Source: Scleromitrula shiraiana (taxonomy: Eukaryota > Ascomycota > Leotiomycetes > Helotiales > Sclerotiniaceae). From it: a DNA stretch of 64,000 nt. This document shows positions 25,123 through 34,907 of the stretch, in pieces; positions within the stretch are counted from its first letter, which is position 1; each line of letters opens with the position of its first letter. The notes under the pieces are model-generated. The model did no database searches. It was not told the origin of the DNA and saw only the letters and a program-made list of their open reading frames with translations. The stretch covers positions 1,984,001-2,048,000 of the forward strand of contig JABELC010000004.1 in NCBI GenBank assembly GCA_028455995.1, written 5' to 3'. Position numbers and translations under genes: made by a program.

Positions 25123-27342
25123 ATGTCTTTACCAGCAGAACTTCGAATTCTGTGCCTTCGTCTTTCATCTACTCCAACAAACGACCTTCCGAAACTTGCA
25201 CCAACTCTTGTTCAATATATCTCTCGTTGTCAGATTCCGCTTTCAAATCCTAGTACAAATTCTGGCAAGGCAGATGCTCCACAATCAACTGTTCTGGTTC
25301 ATAAATTGAAGACCCAATTGACAACCTTATTAAATGGCAAAATCCCCGAGGGTAGATTTACCGCCGTTGTACTAATCAAAGCTGTGGTCGAGGTTGGTGG
25401 ATGGGAAATTCTTCGCGAATCTGGGCCATGGGTTCGAGGATTGCTTTCTGTGCTTGGGGTATGGTGCACTTTTTATATTATCTATTTCTTGCCATATGCA
25501 ATTGTTGTTTATCTTCCATATACTAATCCAATACAGAAACCCGACTCGGATGCTACAAAAGAACTCAGTATTGTAGCTCTTACCAAGATTTACTGTATGA
25601 CCCATCAATATCAAACTCTTGTCCGCGAGATTACTACGCCGACGTTGCCCACTTTCGTGACGTCCTGCTTGAATATAATCTCATCAAAATCCCTTGGTTC
25701 TTCTCATTCGTTGGTAGAAACTGTGTTCCGATCATTCACCATGTTACTTCCACGCCATACTACTATCTATCGCCCTTTCGCATCCCAGCTACGTGCGGTC
25801 ACGAGACCATACTTGGCTTGTACACTCTATGATGGTGCTTTTGTCCAGTCGTCGTTGAAGGATAGCGCTCGTCGATTGGTTGTCATTCTGCATCAAACTG
25901 TTGCGAAGAATGGTGGAGGGGAGGATTGGGGGAAGTCTATCCGCGAACTCGTAAAAGATATTCATATCACTGCCGACCAAGTATTTAGAGCTGTCGTTGA
26001 AGATTGGGAATCGAGTGCTGGATATATCGCAGAACCTATAGACGTCAATCAGGAACTGTCTGGCGGTGCACGAACTCCTGAAGATCTACCTCGCTGGACT
26101 GGTATAGACGCCGGCGTAGAAAGGCTAATAGGCCTAATTTCTCTATTGGAGAGTTACCTTAAGGGACCTACCTCTTCTGCTGTTACAATACCTCTTGGAT
26201 CTATCTTCGACATGATTACTAGGATGCTCTCTATCTCTTTGCCATCGGACTCTGGATCCATGGGTGTTAGATTGCATCCTGCGATTGACCGTGATGAGAG
26301 AGATGGGTTGTGGAGTGGCTTACCTCAAATATTTATTTCTGCGTTGCAGCTTGTTAATACAATTGCGGAAATTTTACAGCAAAACTTCATGTCTATGGCT
26401 CAAGGAAGTCTTGATTTGTTGATTTGGTGCTTTTCTTCCGGCAAGCACAACCCGGAGTTCCGGGCAATCTCCTATGAGCTCCTCGCTAAACTTTTAGGCC
26501 TTATTAACCAAAGTTTGGACAAGCCAAGAGTTACAAAGCTCATACCGGTTATGCGCGCCTGCTGTAAAGATTTGGAGCAAGGCAATTTAGAAGTCAAAAG
26601 TCCTCAAACAAATAAAGGTCAAATCAATGGAAGTTCGAGTCAAAATGCGGATACTTTACTTCAAGGCTCCATATCAACTCCTATTGTTACCGATCCAGCT
26701 GTTGAGTCTGCTGCTTCCGCTTTGTTGCCTGTTCTTCTATCGCACCTACCTCAGGGATACTTAGACATTTCCATGCGAGCCTTATTAGAACGTACTGCCA
26801 TATTAAGACACAACAAAGATGCAATGCTAGCAAGCGTATTAAATCCTTTTGTTGGCCAGAACGGAAGGGCATTATCGAGTATTCTCCCACATATCACTAG
26901 GGAATTTGCACATGATGATGTTGTTGAAATTCTATTGCGTCCTCGTATGCCAATGGTACCTTCTAGAAATGCTCATATATCTACTGAAGATGCCGATATT
27001 GAGGATGACGCTATGGATAGTATACCCGATCCTATTCAACAAGACGAAGAGGATACCCCACTTCCAGATATCGGCACTCAACAATCTATTCTGCAACACC
27101 AAGGACTCGGTTCTAGCACCTTCCATGCCGGAGATCCGCAAAGTTTCGGGACTGCTGCATCATCGACGCCGGCTCCTCTGCCAAGAGCCCAAATTGCTAC
27201 ATCGTCAGCAGACACCGCTACCGCAATTCGTACAGATACCGTCATGACCTATGGTAATGATGCCAACGAAGAATCTGATTCCGACTCCGACTCGGATACC
27301 AGTGTACATTTGACTATGCAGTTGGATTCTGATAGCGAGTAA
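25123..27342 (+). CDS. RIX1: Pre-rRNA processing protein RIX1
   Basis: Exons 25123-25458 and 25537-27342 give 713 residues. The N-terminal region (MSLPAELRILCLRLSS, then IPEGRFTAVVLIKAVVEVGG) and the segment KELSIVALTKIYCMTHQYQTLVREITTP match the RIX1/PELP1 N-terminal domain, a helical-repeat fold. The C-terminus is acidic and Ser/Asp-rich. RIX1 with IPI1 and IPI3 forms the nucleolar and nucleoplasmic complex that acts on pre-60S particles and ITS2 removal. The 78-nt intron (donor GTATGG, branch TACTAAT, acceptor ACAG) is a multiple of three and has no stop, so the frame is also open through it; the expected family sequence (LGKPDSDATKEL) supports removal. The divergent neighbour is the YPP1-like gene. 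Confidence 0.9.
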   Translation: MSLPAELRILCLRLSSTPTNDLPKLAPTLVQYISRCQIPLSNPSTNSGKADAPQSTVLVHKLKTQLTTLLNGKIPEGRFTAVVLIKAVVEVGGWEILRESGPWVRGLLSVLGVWCTFYIIYFLPYAIVVYLPYTNPIQKPDSDATKELSIVALTKIYCMTHQYQTLVREITTPTLPTFVTSCLNIISSKSLGSSHSLVETVFRSFTMLLPRHTTIYRPFASQLRAVTRPYLACTLYDGAFVQSSLKDSARRLVVILHQTVAKNGGGEDWGKSIRELVKDIHITADQVFRAVVEDWESSAGYIAEPIDVNQELSGGARTPEDLPRWTGIDAGVERLIGLISLLESYLKGPTSSAVTIPLGSIFDMITRMLSISLPSDSGSMGVRLHPAIDRDERDGLWSGLPQIFISALQLVNTIAEILQQNFMSMAQGSLDLLIWCFSSGKHNPEFRAISYELLAKLLGLINQSLDKPRVTKLIPVMRACCKDLEQGNLEVKSPQTNKGQINGSSSQNADTLLQGSISTPIVTDPAVESAASALLPVLLSHLPQGYLDISMRALLERTAILRHNKDAMLASVLNPFVGQNGRALSSILPHITREFAHDDVVEILLRPRMPMVPSRNAHISTEDADIEDDAMDSIPDPIQQDEEDTPLPDIGTQQSILQHQGLGSSTFHAGDPQSFGTAASSTPAPLPRAQIATSSADTATAIRTDTVMTYGNDANEESDSDSDSDTSVHLTMQLDSDSE

Positions 27343-27438
27343 TGATGCAATCAATTAATAGATACAATTTTTACTACATTCTACACTTGAGATTTACTGT
27401 ACATGCGCCTGTAATTCAATGATACCTTCACTTTATTG

Positions 27439-27578
27439 TACCTAGCCATCCTCGCGTTGATAGAATCCTGTCTCCTCGTTCAACATCCCACGTTATACCT
27501 AGCCATCCTCGCCTTAATATGATCCCATCTCTTCCTTCAACATCCCATTCCATAGTACCTATCCAGCAATGCCCACCC
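27439..27578. repeat. Tandem repeat of about 57-60 bp (2.3 copies)
   Basis: Copies start with TACCTAGCCATCCTCGC at 27439 and 27496, and a partial third with TACCTATCCAGC at 27556. Each full copy also contains TTCAACATCCCA. Copies are diverged by point changes and a 3-nt length difference. Confidence 0.75.
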
Positions 27579-27872
27579 TTTTGCTTAGTACAATGAAGCA
27601 CTACAATAACCTTAGAGACCCGTAGCCTCACATTCCGTCGTTAACTCCGCATATCACCATTCTCGATCGTGCTACTATTAATTCCCACACTATCGTCTAA
27701 CTAAGAGTTGACTTCACCCTCTTAGGAATAGATTTCACGCGCCAGCAGCAAGTGTTGATTGACTAGACAAAGTTTCCGTGTCTTTTGACCATAACGTAAT
27801 TATCACCGTCTTCGATTATTCTACTGTTAGTTCGAAGCAAGAGTTTAGTCAAGGAACGCTCCCCAATTCACT

Positions 27873-28018
27873 TATAAAATCCCCCTCTCCCCCCTCTCTT
27901 TCCTCCTCTTTTCCTTCCTTCTTAGCCACATTTACATTTAACTTACTCAACAAATTTGGTTTATTCTCAAGACTCAACTTATTCGACTCATATCACAAGT
28001 CTTGCACGTGCCTACAAG
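27873..28018 (+). promoter_or_regulatory. TATA box and pyrimidine-rich leader of the 28-kb small gene
   Basis: TATAAAA at 27873-27879 is followed by a long C/T-rich tract (27880-27925) and then CAAG-type sequence ending in CTACAAG just before ATG at 28019. This arrangement is typical of well-transcribed filamentous fungal genes. It supports a real start at 28019 even though the product is unrecognised. Confidence 0.5.
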
Positions 28019-28846
28019 ATGAACGGTAAATTTCACCGGACATCTTCACTATTCCCCACCCCACTCCTTCCTCCTTCATTCCCTTCACAAACTAACTCTT
28101 CCTGTAAAAGATTACGCAAACGCCATACTAGAGATCTTGCTCTTGAACAAGATCAAAAGACAAAGTTGACCCTCGCACGCCCAGAGGGGTCCAGGAAGAC
28201 TGATGCGAACTGGAAAAGGCTGATCGCGAAGAATCGCGTGAAGGAACAACACAGCCTGTTCGAGGGCGAGGATATCTGGCCGGGGTTGTATCCAAACATC
28301 GATGCCAAAGAGATGCAAGAAAGAGTCGCCCAAAATAATTGACTCGTTGCCTCGAAAAATCTGGCGGATAAAATAACTGCGAGGGTTTTTCGCGTCCACA
28401 CACCCTGGATATCCAAGGATACCTATTACTACCTGTTTAACTTCCATCATATAGACTCCATAACCGGACAGCATCACATTCGAGACAACACTTCTATTCG
28501 GTTAAAGGTGTGCTGCACCGATCTTGGGATGACTAAGTTCCTCGTCAACGATCTCATCAAATTGTGTTCTTACAATACTTTCACAAAAAACAACAGTGTA
28601 AGAACGAACTAAATGGCAGCTTCCCAACGAAATCGACCCCCTATCTCACAACCACCCGCCCCAGTTCAGCAGCCCCAAGCTGAACTGGGCTCAGCACCTA
28701 GCAGAGAACGCTCAGCCTCTTCACCATTGATTTCGGCGAAGAGACCAGCTGCCGAAGCAGCTGGAGTTGGATCAAATCCGGGATCCAAACGACAACGTCT
28801 GGATGACGTCGAGTCAAATTCCTCTTATTTTATCACTGTCGTATAG
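28019..28846 (+). CDS. Unrecognised small basic protein, copy 1 of a duplicated cassette
   Basis: I do not recognise this protein. A plausible three-exon model is 28019-28287, 28384-28597 and 28670-28846 (about 219 residues). The first intron (GTATCC donor, AATAACTG branch, GCGAG acceptor) removes an in-frame TGA at 28340. The second has a GTAAGA donor and a TTCAG acceptor. Without splicing the first frame would stop after 107 residues. The product would have a basic N-terminal part (KRLRKRHTR), a central module containing DNTSIRLKVCCTDLGMTKFL, and a C-terminal Ser/Pro-rich part with a likely nuclear signal (GSKRQRLDD). The central module and the KRQRL tail recur downstream in copy 2. The weak splice sites mean a decayed gene is also possible. 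Confidence 0.38.
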
Positions 28847-29121
28847 ATATTGATGGAACGCATTGCAGTAGGGACAACACGTTCAACAGATTGAAGTTTT
28901 GCCCCACCACGGGAATGACAAAAGTTCTCGTTAATGAACTGATCAAAGCATGTAATCATCACACATGCACGACCAATAAGAGAAAGAGGCAACACGCTCT
29001 TTCCCCTAGTTCAATGAAGCCTGAGGCTGCAGGTTCTGAAGGCGAATCAAAATCAAGTGCTAAGAAACAACGCCTTGAGCCAATCACGTCGGACGAAAAC
29101 TCTGGTTCCGGATCGGAGTAA
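28807..29121 (+). CDS. Diverged second copy of the cassette, probably partial
   Basis: An open frame without stop runs from 28807 to 29121 and contains RDNTFNRLKFCPTTGMTKVL, then a basic tail with AKKQRLEPITSDE. It aligns with copy 1: RDNTSIRLKVCCTDLGMTKFL and SKRQRLDDVES. The similarity starts within the last codons of copy 1, in another frame. There is no good ATG upstream of the shared module, so it may be a truncated duplicate, an alternative 3' exon of copy 1, or a relic. The Cys, GMTK, LVN and LIK positions are preserved, which argues against simple decay. Confidence 0.35.
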   Translation, partial: RRVKFLLFYHCRIDIDGTHCSRDNTFNRLKFCPTTGMTKVLVNELIKACNHHTCTTNKRKRQHALSPSSMKPEAAGSEGESKSSAKKQRLEPITSDENSGSGSE

Positions 29122-29288
29122 ATGGATACACGAGGACATGTATGAACAAGTAGGGAAGTGACGTGGAAGGATAGATAAGGATGGGTCCGGCCGAGAGTAG
29201 TGTAGAAGGAGCTACGATGGGAGGGAGGACAATGAGGAAATTTTGGGTTGAGGGATATACTCTTCTGGTAGTCTGATCCAGATTGTAT

Positions 29289-29367
29289 CGTTTCCTTTTT
29301 CTATTCTTTTTCTATTCTTTTTCTATTCTTTTTCTATTCTTTTTCTATTCTTTTTCTATTCTTTTTC
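29289..29367. repeat. 11-bp minisatellite (TTTTTCTATTC), about seven copies
   Basis: Almost perfect tandem copies of an 11-nt pyrimidine-rich unit, TTTTTCTATTC on the plus strand, just downstream of the duplicated cassette. The last copy changes to TTTTTCTACTG. The uniformity suggests recent expansion. Confidence 0.9.
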
Positions 29368-29513
29368 TACTGTAACTTTAATTGGCGCTCTTGTATTTGT
29401 ATTAATAATTAGTTACACAATTTGTACAGCACATAGACTTCTATAACATGATGTGAGAATGGTGATGCTAACATTAGACTTGCGACCTAACCAGCTTCTC
29501 AATGTCCATTTAG

Positions 29514-29699
29514 AATACAAATATTAAAACACATTTTCTTTAAATGTCTAGATAAACTATCAACATTAAGACATCTTTTAAATGAATTTCTACATCAAAC
29601 ACAAGTATTAAAACGTCTTTTATTTGAATGTTTATATAAAATACAAACATCAAAGCATTTTTTATATGAATTTCTATATAGAACATGAATATTCAACTG
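29514..29699. repeat. 42-bp degenerate tandem repeat, four copies plus a partial fifth
   Basis: Four consecutive 42-nt units start at 29514, 29556, 29598 and 29640, each of the form AA-ACAA-TATTAAAAC followed by TTTT-AATGAATTTCTATAT. A partial fifth begins at 29682. Unit length is exact while sequence is diverged, so the array is old. Its length is a multiple of three (14 codons), but no long frame survives. Confidence 0.8.
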
Positions 29700-29727
29700 T
29701 TTAATATATATAACTGTGCATGAACTG

Positions 29728-29943
29728 AATGGACATTCGGAATTTTAATAGCTCGTTGCCCCAGTCAAGTGAGCGAGATGATGAATCACCAAATCCAATC
29801 TTGAACACTGAGTATACAATATTGTCCCATTCAATATTGAACACTGAGTATATCATTTTATCCAATCCAACCTTGAACGTAAAGCATATCATATTGTCCA
29901 ACTTAATCTTGAACACCGAGCTGTTCAAGTTCCGAATGTCCAT
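29728..29943. repeat. 36-bp degenerate tandem array flanked by an inverted repeat
   Basis: ATGGACATTCGGAA at 29728 is mirrored by TTCCGAATGTCCAT near 29929-29943. Between them lie four units of about 36 nt built on TTGAACACTGAGTATA and ATTGTCC (starting near 29789). On the plus strand a frame stays open and reads as a 12-residue repeat containing ILNTEY and ILS. The inverted ends resemble a small hairpin or MITE-like unit, but no target-site duplication is evident. Confidence 0.65.
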
Positions 29944-32900
29944 ATACCAGATGTAGAATCAAATATAAATTTTAAATTTAAATATGTATACTCGTAGTCA
30001 ATACAGATAATCAAAATAAATTAGCAAAAGAAACATTGAATTGTCTAGGTTTTAACTATACACTCAAATATATATTACTCAAAAAATACTTGAATTTGTA
30101 TATTTCGAATAGACATTCAAGAATAAATTAGTCTCCTCTAAGCATGTCATTGTCTAACCCAACGTTCGACATCAAACACATTGTTTAATCCAATACAAAA
30201 ATATTGAATGCACTAAGCTTTTTAAATCAACACTGAATAATGAACACATTACATTTTTCAATCTGATATTGGATATCGATATACGTTCAGTTATTCTGCC
30301 CCGGTTCATACATCAACAGATACTGAATTTGAATACTCTCAAGCGTATGAACATTCGAAGGCTACAGAGAACAATGGGTTGCGGAGTAGAAACTTGATGC
30401 ATATATACTTCAAGGAAATCGTATAACCAGTATACAATATCAAGATTTGTTGGTTTTCATGATGGATTCATCAATTAGCAGAACAGAAAGGCAGATAAAG
30501 TGAAACTATTGTAGAGAATAAGTGTTTCTTTACTCGAGTAAATAGGTTTTGAACGGTTGAAAAATAAAGGAGTCATTATAAATCTGCGTGCATGGTAAGC
30601 AAGTAAAATTGAGAATCTCCACATGCCTAGTAATTACTGAGGTTCAATTCAGTCTCCTATGCCCAGAAGAAAGTATGGAATATTGCGAAACCAATCTCCT
30701 GGGTAGCCGTGGGCTGGCCGTATTTATGCCAAGATGTTAAATTTAACCCCTTCCCTCCTTGAGATTCAATATCAATAGACTCCTGAAAATTTATTTGTGA
30801 TAGGATAAAGGTACGTAGATTGGTTGGATATAACAGCTTTATAACAAAAGTGGTATTATTTTCTAGCTGCAAAATAAATGATCCCCCCCTAACTTCTCAC
30901 CATCGTTGCCGGCATTCCTTTCATGGTAGATCGGTCCGAACCGCACATCCTATACCCTTTCTTAGCTGTCTTTCTCCATTTGTACTTCCTTTCCCATCAT
31001 GGTGATAGGTTGTTTCCGTTGCGAAAATACCTATTGTAGGCTGCTCGATCGATAGCGGATAATCCATCACCCGTCTGTCAGATCATATCCAAAACAGAAT
31101 GGTTCTTAAACCTCAAGGTTCTCCGTCGTTCACTCGTCGATACTGTGATGTTCGATTTATCTGTATGCAGTTAGTAAAAACTCGTATTCAGTATTACATA
31201 CAAAAAAGCCCAACAACATGGAATGGAAATACCAAGCTTTTTTTTCGGTGTTACACCACAGTCGTTTGTTCTCAGCAGCGGCTAACAAGATCAATGTAAC
31301 GGTTCCAAGATCTTGTTGCATCAAAGCCTGACGATATATCGTAAAGCCTGTATGCTTATTGGAATCCACAAGAGCGGGTGTTTCAACGTAGATATTTTCA
31401 AGTCGAAATCTTCATTTCAATGTGTAAAAGCTCCAAGAGGTTCTACAATTCATTCAAGCAATTCCTGGAAACTGTGTAGAAACCATTGAAACGTATAGAT
31501 ATAAAAAGCAAAGTCAATGGTCTTCAAACTCAAGACAAGTGGGAATAGGGAAAATATTGAACGAAGCTCAATCAAACCCCCGTGACTTCAGAATTTTCAA
31601 GTCGCTCAGCTTACATAGTCATATTGTGTTGGTTTCTATTTGGTATCTGGAAGTTTTATCAATAATAGGTTACTCTACACCAAGAAGCCGGGTGCACAGT
31701 ACAACGTGGAAGTCCCACAAAAAGATCCCCTACATAGTAGATGCATCGAGATGCAGTACCTAGTAGAGAATGACAACGGCTTATCTTACTTCACCAAGGG
31801 TTTTGACACAACGATTTTCATTGCGATAGGCTTGTTCCTAAAAGGGTTTGTAGCATGCAGTAAGGGACTAAGATCTCGCTTATTAATAGGTTAATCTATA
31901 GATGCATCGTTCTTCGGCTCGGTAGCCGCTGCCATCGAAGTAAAATGGCAGCAAGTATGAAGAAAAATTCTACATATTGGCCCGACCCGACCCGCAAAGA
32001 TAAATTAAATCTCTGCTTGGCTTGAAACGTGGGGCTCGTATTCCAATACATAGCGTGGTGTGGTGTGGAATCGAAAGATACTAGTACTGTAGAAATGAAT
32101 CAATAGGGCCACTTACTAGTTCGGAGTGTGGCGAAAAATCTCCCAAACAATAACACGATATCATGATTGCTTGACAGGCTGGTACAAAGGGCAAAGACGT
32201 CCAATCAAGCAACGCAAGTACCAAGTAAGGTTTGACCGCCATTAGGTTCGGAAGCGCTATGTGGTTCGCGGTGACAACCTGCCCCTCTATTCAGAGACAG
32301 AATATTGATTTCGGAGCTGATATATCGTGAGCCTCGCTTGTCAGCCTGCCACGATAGGAACGAAGTACATATTTTCAACGACTTGCAAATTCGGAAGCGA
32401 TTGAAATTTGAAAATGCATATATTTGTGGGCCTCAGTTGTAGCTTGACCAGGGTGCTTTCCCGCGTATACATGAACATAACGATGATCTGCAGGTACAGG
32501 ACACAGCCGGACTGCCAATGTTATTGTGGATGCAAAGACCAGAATGTGGTTTGTGGAAAAATTCTGCAAGACTGGATTCGGTAAGAGACGTTAAACTGTT
32601 TGACGATGACAGTACATTACAATAGAGTATTGAAAAAAAAAATCTGGACCTCAGAGCTTTACGGAATCGGATCCACTATGCCTTTTCCTTTAGCACACGG
32701 AACAAACGCCACTTGATAGTGGTCTAACTTCAAGATAACATCAGATTGTGATTCTGTGACTGCCTTGATCAACAAACATGTCATGGCCTGCCGAGTGGCT
32801 GTCAATGCCAAGCAAACATGCCGGCGCCGGATGGTGTTTCGAGGCGGAGGTTTCCGCAAGTGTGACAAATTGACTCCACTATGAAATATTTGCGAACATG

Positions 32901-33025
32901 AAGCAATACTCAGCGCACAAATTGTGTATCTAACGGTGGTGACAAATGGGTCATGCATGCGAGTGGGATTTATCTAGCAACCGTTGTGAGAGAGGGTGAG
33001 AACGAGAACATGAGGACGAAAAAAC

Positions 33026-33031
33026 TATAAA
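33026..33031 (+). promoter_or_regulatory. TATA box of the small secreted protein gene
   Basis: TATAAA lies 132 nt upstream of the ATG at 33158. It is followed by a C/A- and C/T-rich leader ending in CATCAAAATG. The layout resembles strongly inducible fungal promoters. Confidence 0.5.
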
Positions 33032-33157
33032 GCAGATACTTTGTCCTACGACAGAGTTTCTCTACCACACACAACAGTTTCTTCATTACCAATCCCATCA
33101 ACAATACTTCAATACCTCAAGAATTCAAGATCTCTTTGAACTTCAAAAACCATCAAA

Positions 33158-33769
33158 ATGCAATTCACCGTATCCATGATCACTTCCCTTCCCCTCCTCC
33201 TCCTCTCTGCTCTCTCGCCCCTCGCTTCAGCCGCCCCAGTGGCCACTGCAGCCCGTCCTGGCACTGAGATTTACTATCTCGTCAACTGCGTCAACAACAT
33301 CACTTTCGCTGCATACGCAGAGGTTGACTACTACCCAAAAAAGGATTTGTCTCTTGCTGGACAAACACCAACTAAGACTGCCATCCTCAGCTCCACCGAC
33401 TCCATCAACTGTAAGTACAACCTGTTCATCATAGTCTCTTGTCAAATCCCCAACCAAATACTTCTTGCAATACTAATATCTTTGGCTTTCTAGACGAGGA
33501 TGGAACCTGGACCACTAAAACCCCATTTGCATTTAAGGCCGTCATCGGTTTTGATTCCTACGTTGCTCCTGCAGGTAGCGTCGTCGGTACTGGTACCGCA
33601 GGCATCACAGCTTTGAGCTGCATTCGTGAGTCCAGATTCGTCTTGTACGAGCCTAAGTTGAATGAGCAATGCTACACCGACTACGCTTGCATCGCTGTAA
33701 GTCCCAGAAACTTCTCCTCATAGGTGCTCAGTGACCATGAAAATAAGCTGACATCAATGATAGGCCTAA
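33158..33769 (+). CDS. Small secreted cysteine-containing protein, effector candidate
   Basis: Three exons, 33158-33410, 33494-33696 and 33764-33769, give 153 residues. Introns are 83 nt (GTAAGT to CTAG) and 67 nt (GTAAGT, branch GCTGAC, ATAG). The last coding exon is only GCC TAA. Residues 1-25 form a clear signal peptide (MQFTVSMITSLPLLLLSALS, cleavage likely after ASA). The mature protein has four cysteines (VNC, LSC, EQC, YAC), which could form two disulfides, and beta-rich sequence. I do not recognise a family. Size, secretion and cysteines fit an apoplastic effector or cell-surface protein, but that role is inference. The next gene downstream on the same strand is a secreted chitin deacetylase. 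Confidence 0.75.
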
Positions 33770-34907
33770 ATTTGATAGGCACTCTACGCCGATGCTGATG
33801 TCTTTATCTGGTGATGAGAGGAAGGATATCAATGCTGAGGACTTTATGGATGATTAATGATTAATGAACATTCCAGTTGATGGATTATGGGATATGGTAC
33901 GATATGCTGATAGTGGGGTTTACTATACTGTAGTTAGAAAAAAGAAAATGATTATATTGCTATACCGTTGTTTTATGTCAAAGTATAATGTGAAACACTG
34001 CCTAGTTGAATGTCAGCTTGAATCGTCCGGAAGCTCGACTAGTTTCGTTCATGAAGGAGGCTGTGGAAGTTAATTCAACGAGCTTCAGCACGTTTTTAGC
34101 TTCCATTTGTGACCACCATGTGAGATTAGCTTCTGTGTTACACATGTTCTTCACGATGCGCCAAGGGAGACACAAAGGTACGCCGAGAAATCCTCTTTTC
34201 AATTGTGGTCGAGATCCTACACTGAAAGAGGGCCACCATCATATTTTAAAATGAATAAATTATCAATTCGATCATCCAAAATCTTCAAGACTCGTTTATC
34301 CGAAGTTTTTATATTTGCGAGTTGGGATCACCCCTCGAGAAACGCACGTACCTGCATATACTACCCCTAAATTTAGGCGGCCTAGTATGTACCACCCGCG
34401 AAATTCCCCTAAAATATAGTAGATCCTCCACAATTTATGCACCCTAAATTTTTGATGAAACATTAGAACTTCTGATGGAAAGCAACTTTGATATTGGACC
34501 AAGAACTTCCAGATGTACGGCAGCGCCATGATCCTTTCGCTTCCACCATGTTGCGATGATTTAAGGAATGGCTTCAGAAAATTTCCGTAAACTGGGTGGC
34601 CAAAGAACAGACGATTCCCAAGTTTCCTTTGTTTTCCTTGATTCGAGTCGATATGTCGAGTCATTATCTGATGTAGTTGATATCTGCCCGATGTTTCTCA
34701 ATCGTATATAATTCCTTCCCATGGCCTCTCTATTTTCTTCCTTTACGGCACTTTCTTCCCTCCATATGAGGCTTTGTTAATTTATTTTGTCTGACATTCT
34801 TTTCTTCTCTCCTTCAATACACTTACTCACTCGTTCATCACATTCGTTTTTTTCCATTACTTCACCCGCTAAAATATATTTTATAATTTGTATTGATAAC
34901 AAAAATA
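33770..34907. other. Intergenic region between two secreted-protein genes
   Basis: About 1.1 kb with the 3' UTR of the small secreted protein and the promoter of the chitin deacetylase. A degenerate repeat of CCCCTAAA-type sequence lies near 34365-34450. No gene is supportable. Confidence 0.5.

Larger units (their letters stand above)
27343..28018. other. RIX1 3' flank with local duplications and a TATA-type promoter
   Basis: This stretch holds a roughly 57-60-bp tandem duplication (27439-27560). A second diverged duplication pairs ATCACCATTCTCGATCG near 27655 with ATCACCGTCTTCGATTA near 27804. At its end is a strong-looking promoter for the next small gene. Confidence 0.6.
29122..33157. other. 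AT-rich, repeat-rich region without recognisable genes
   Basis: About 4 kb with no supportable gene. The left part (29289-30400) is built from minisatellite-like arrays, listed separately, grading into more diverged AT-rich copies. The right part (30.4-33.0 kb) has only scattered short open frames, and its end contains the promoter of the secreted-protein gene. Confidence 0.6.

Noticed and set aside
34296..34664. 122-codon minus-strand open frame and CCCCTAAA-type repeats
   Set aside because: No known domain and no splice or start context; the repeats are too short and degenerate to call a transposon end.
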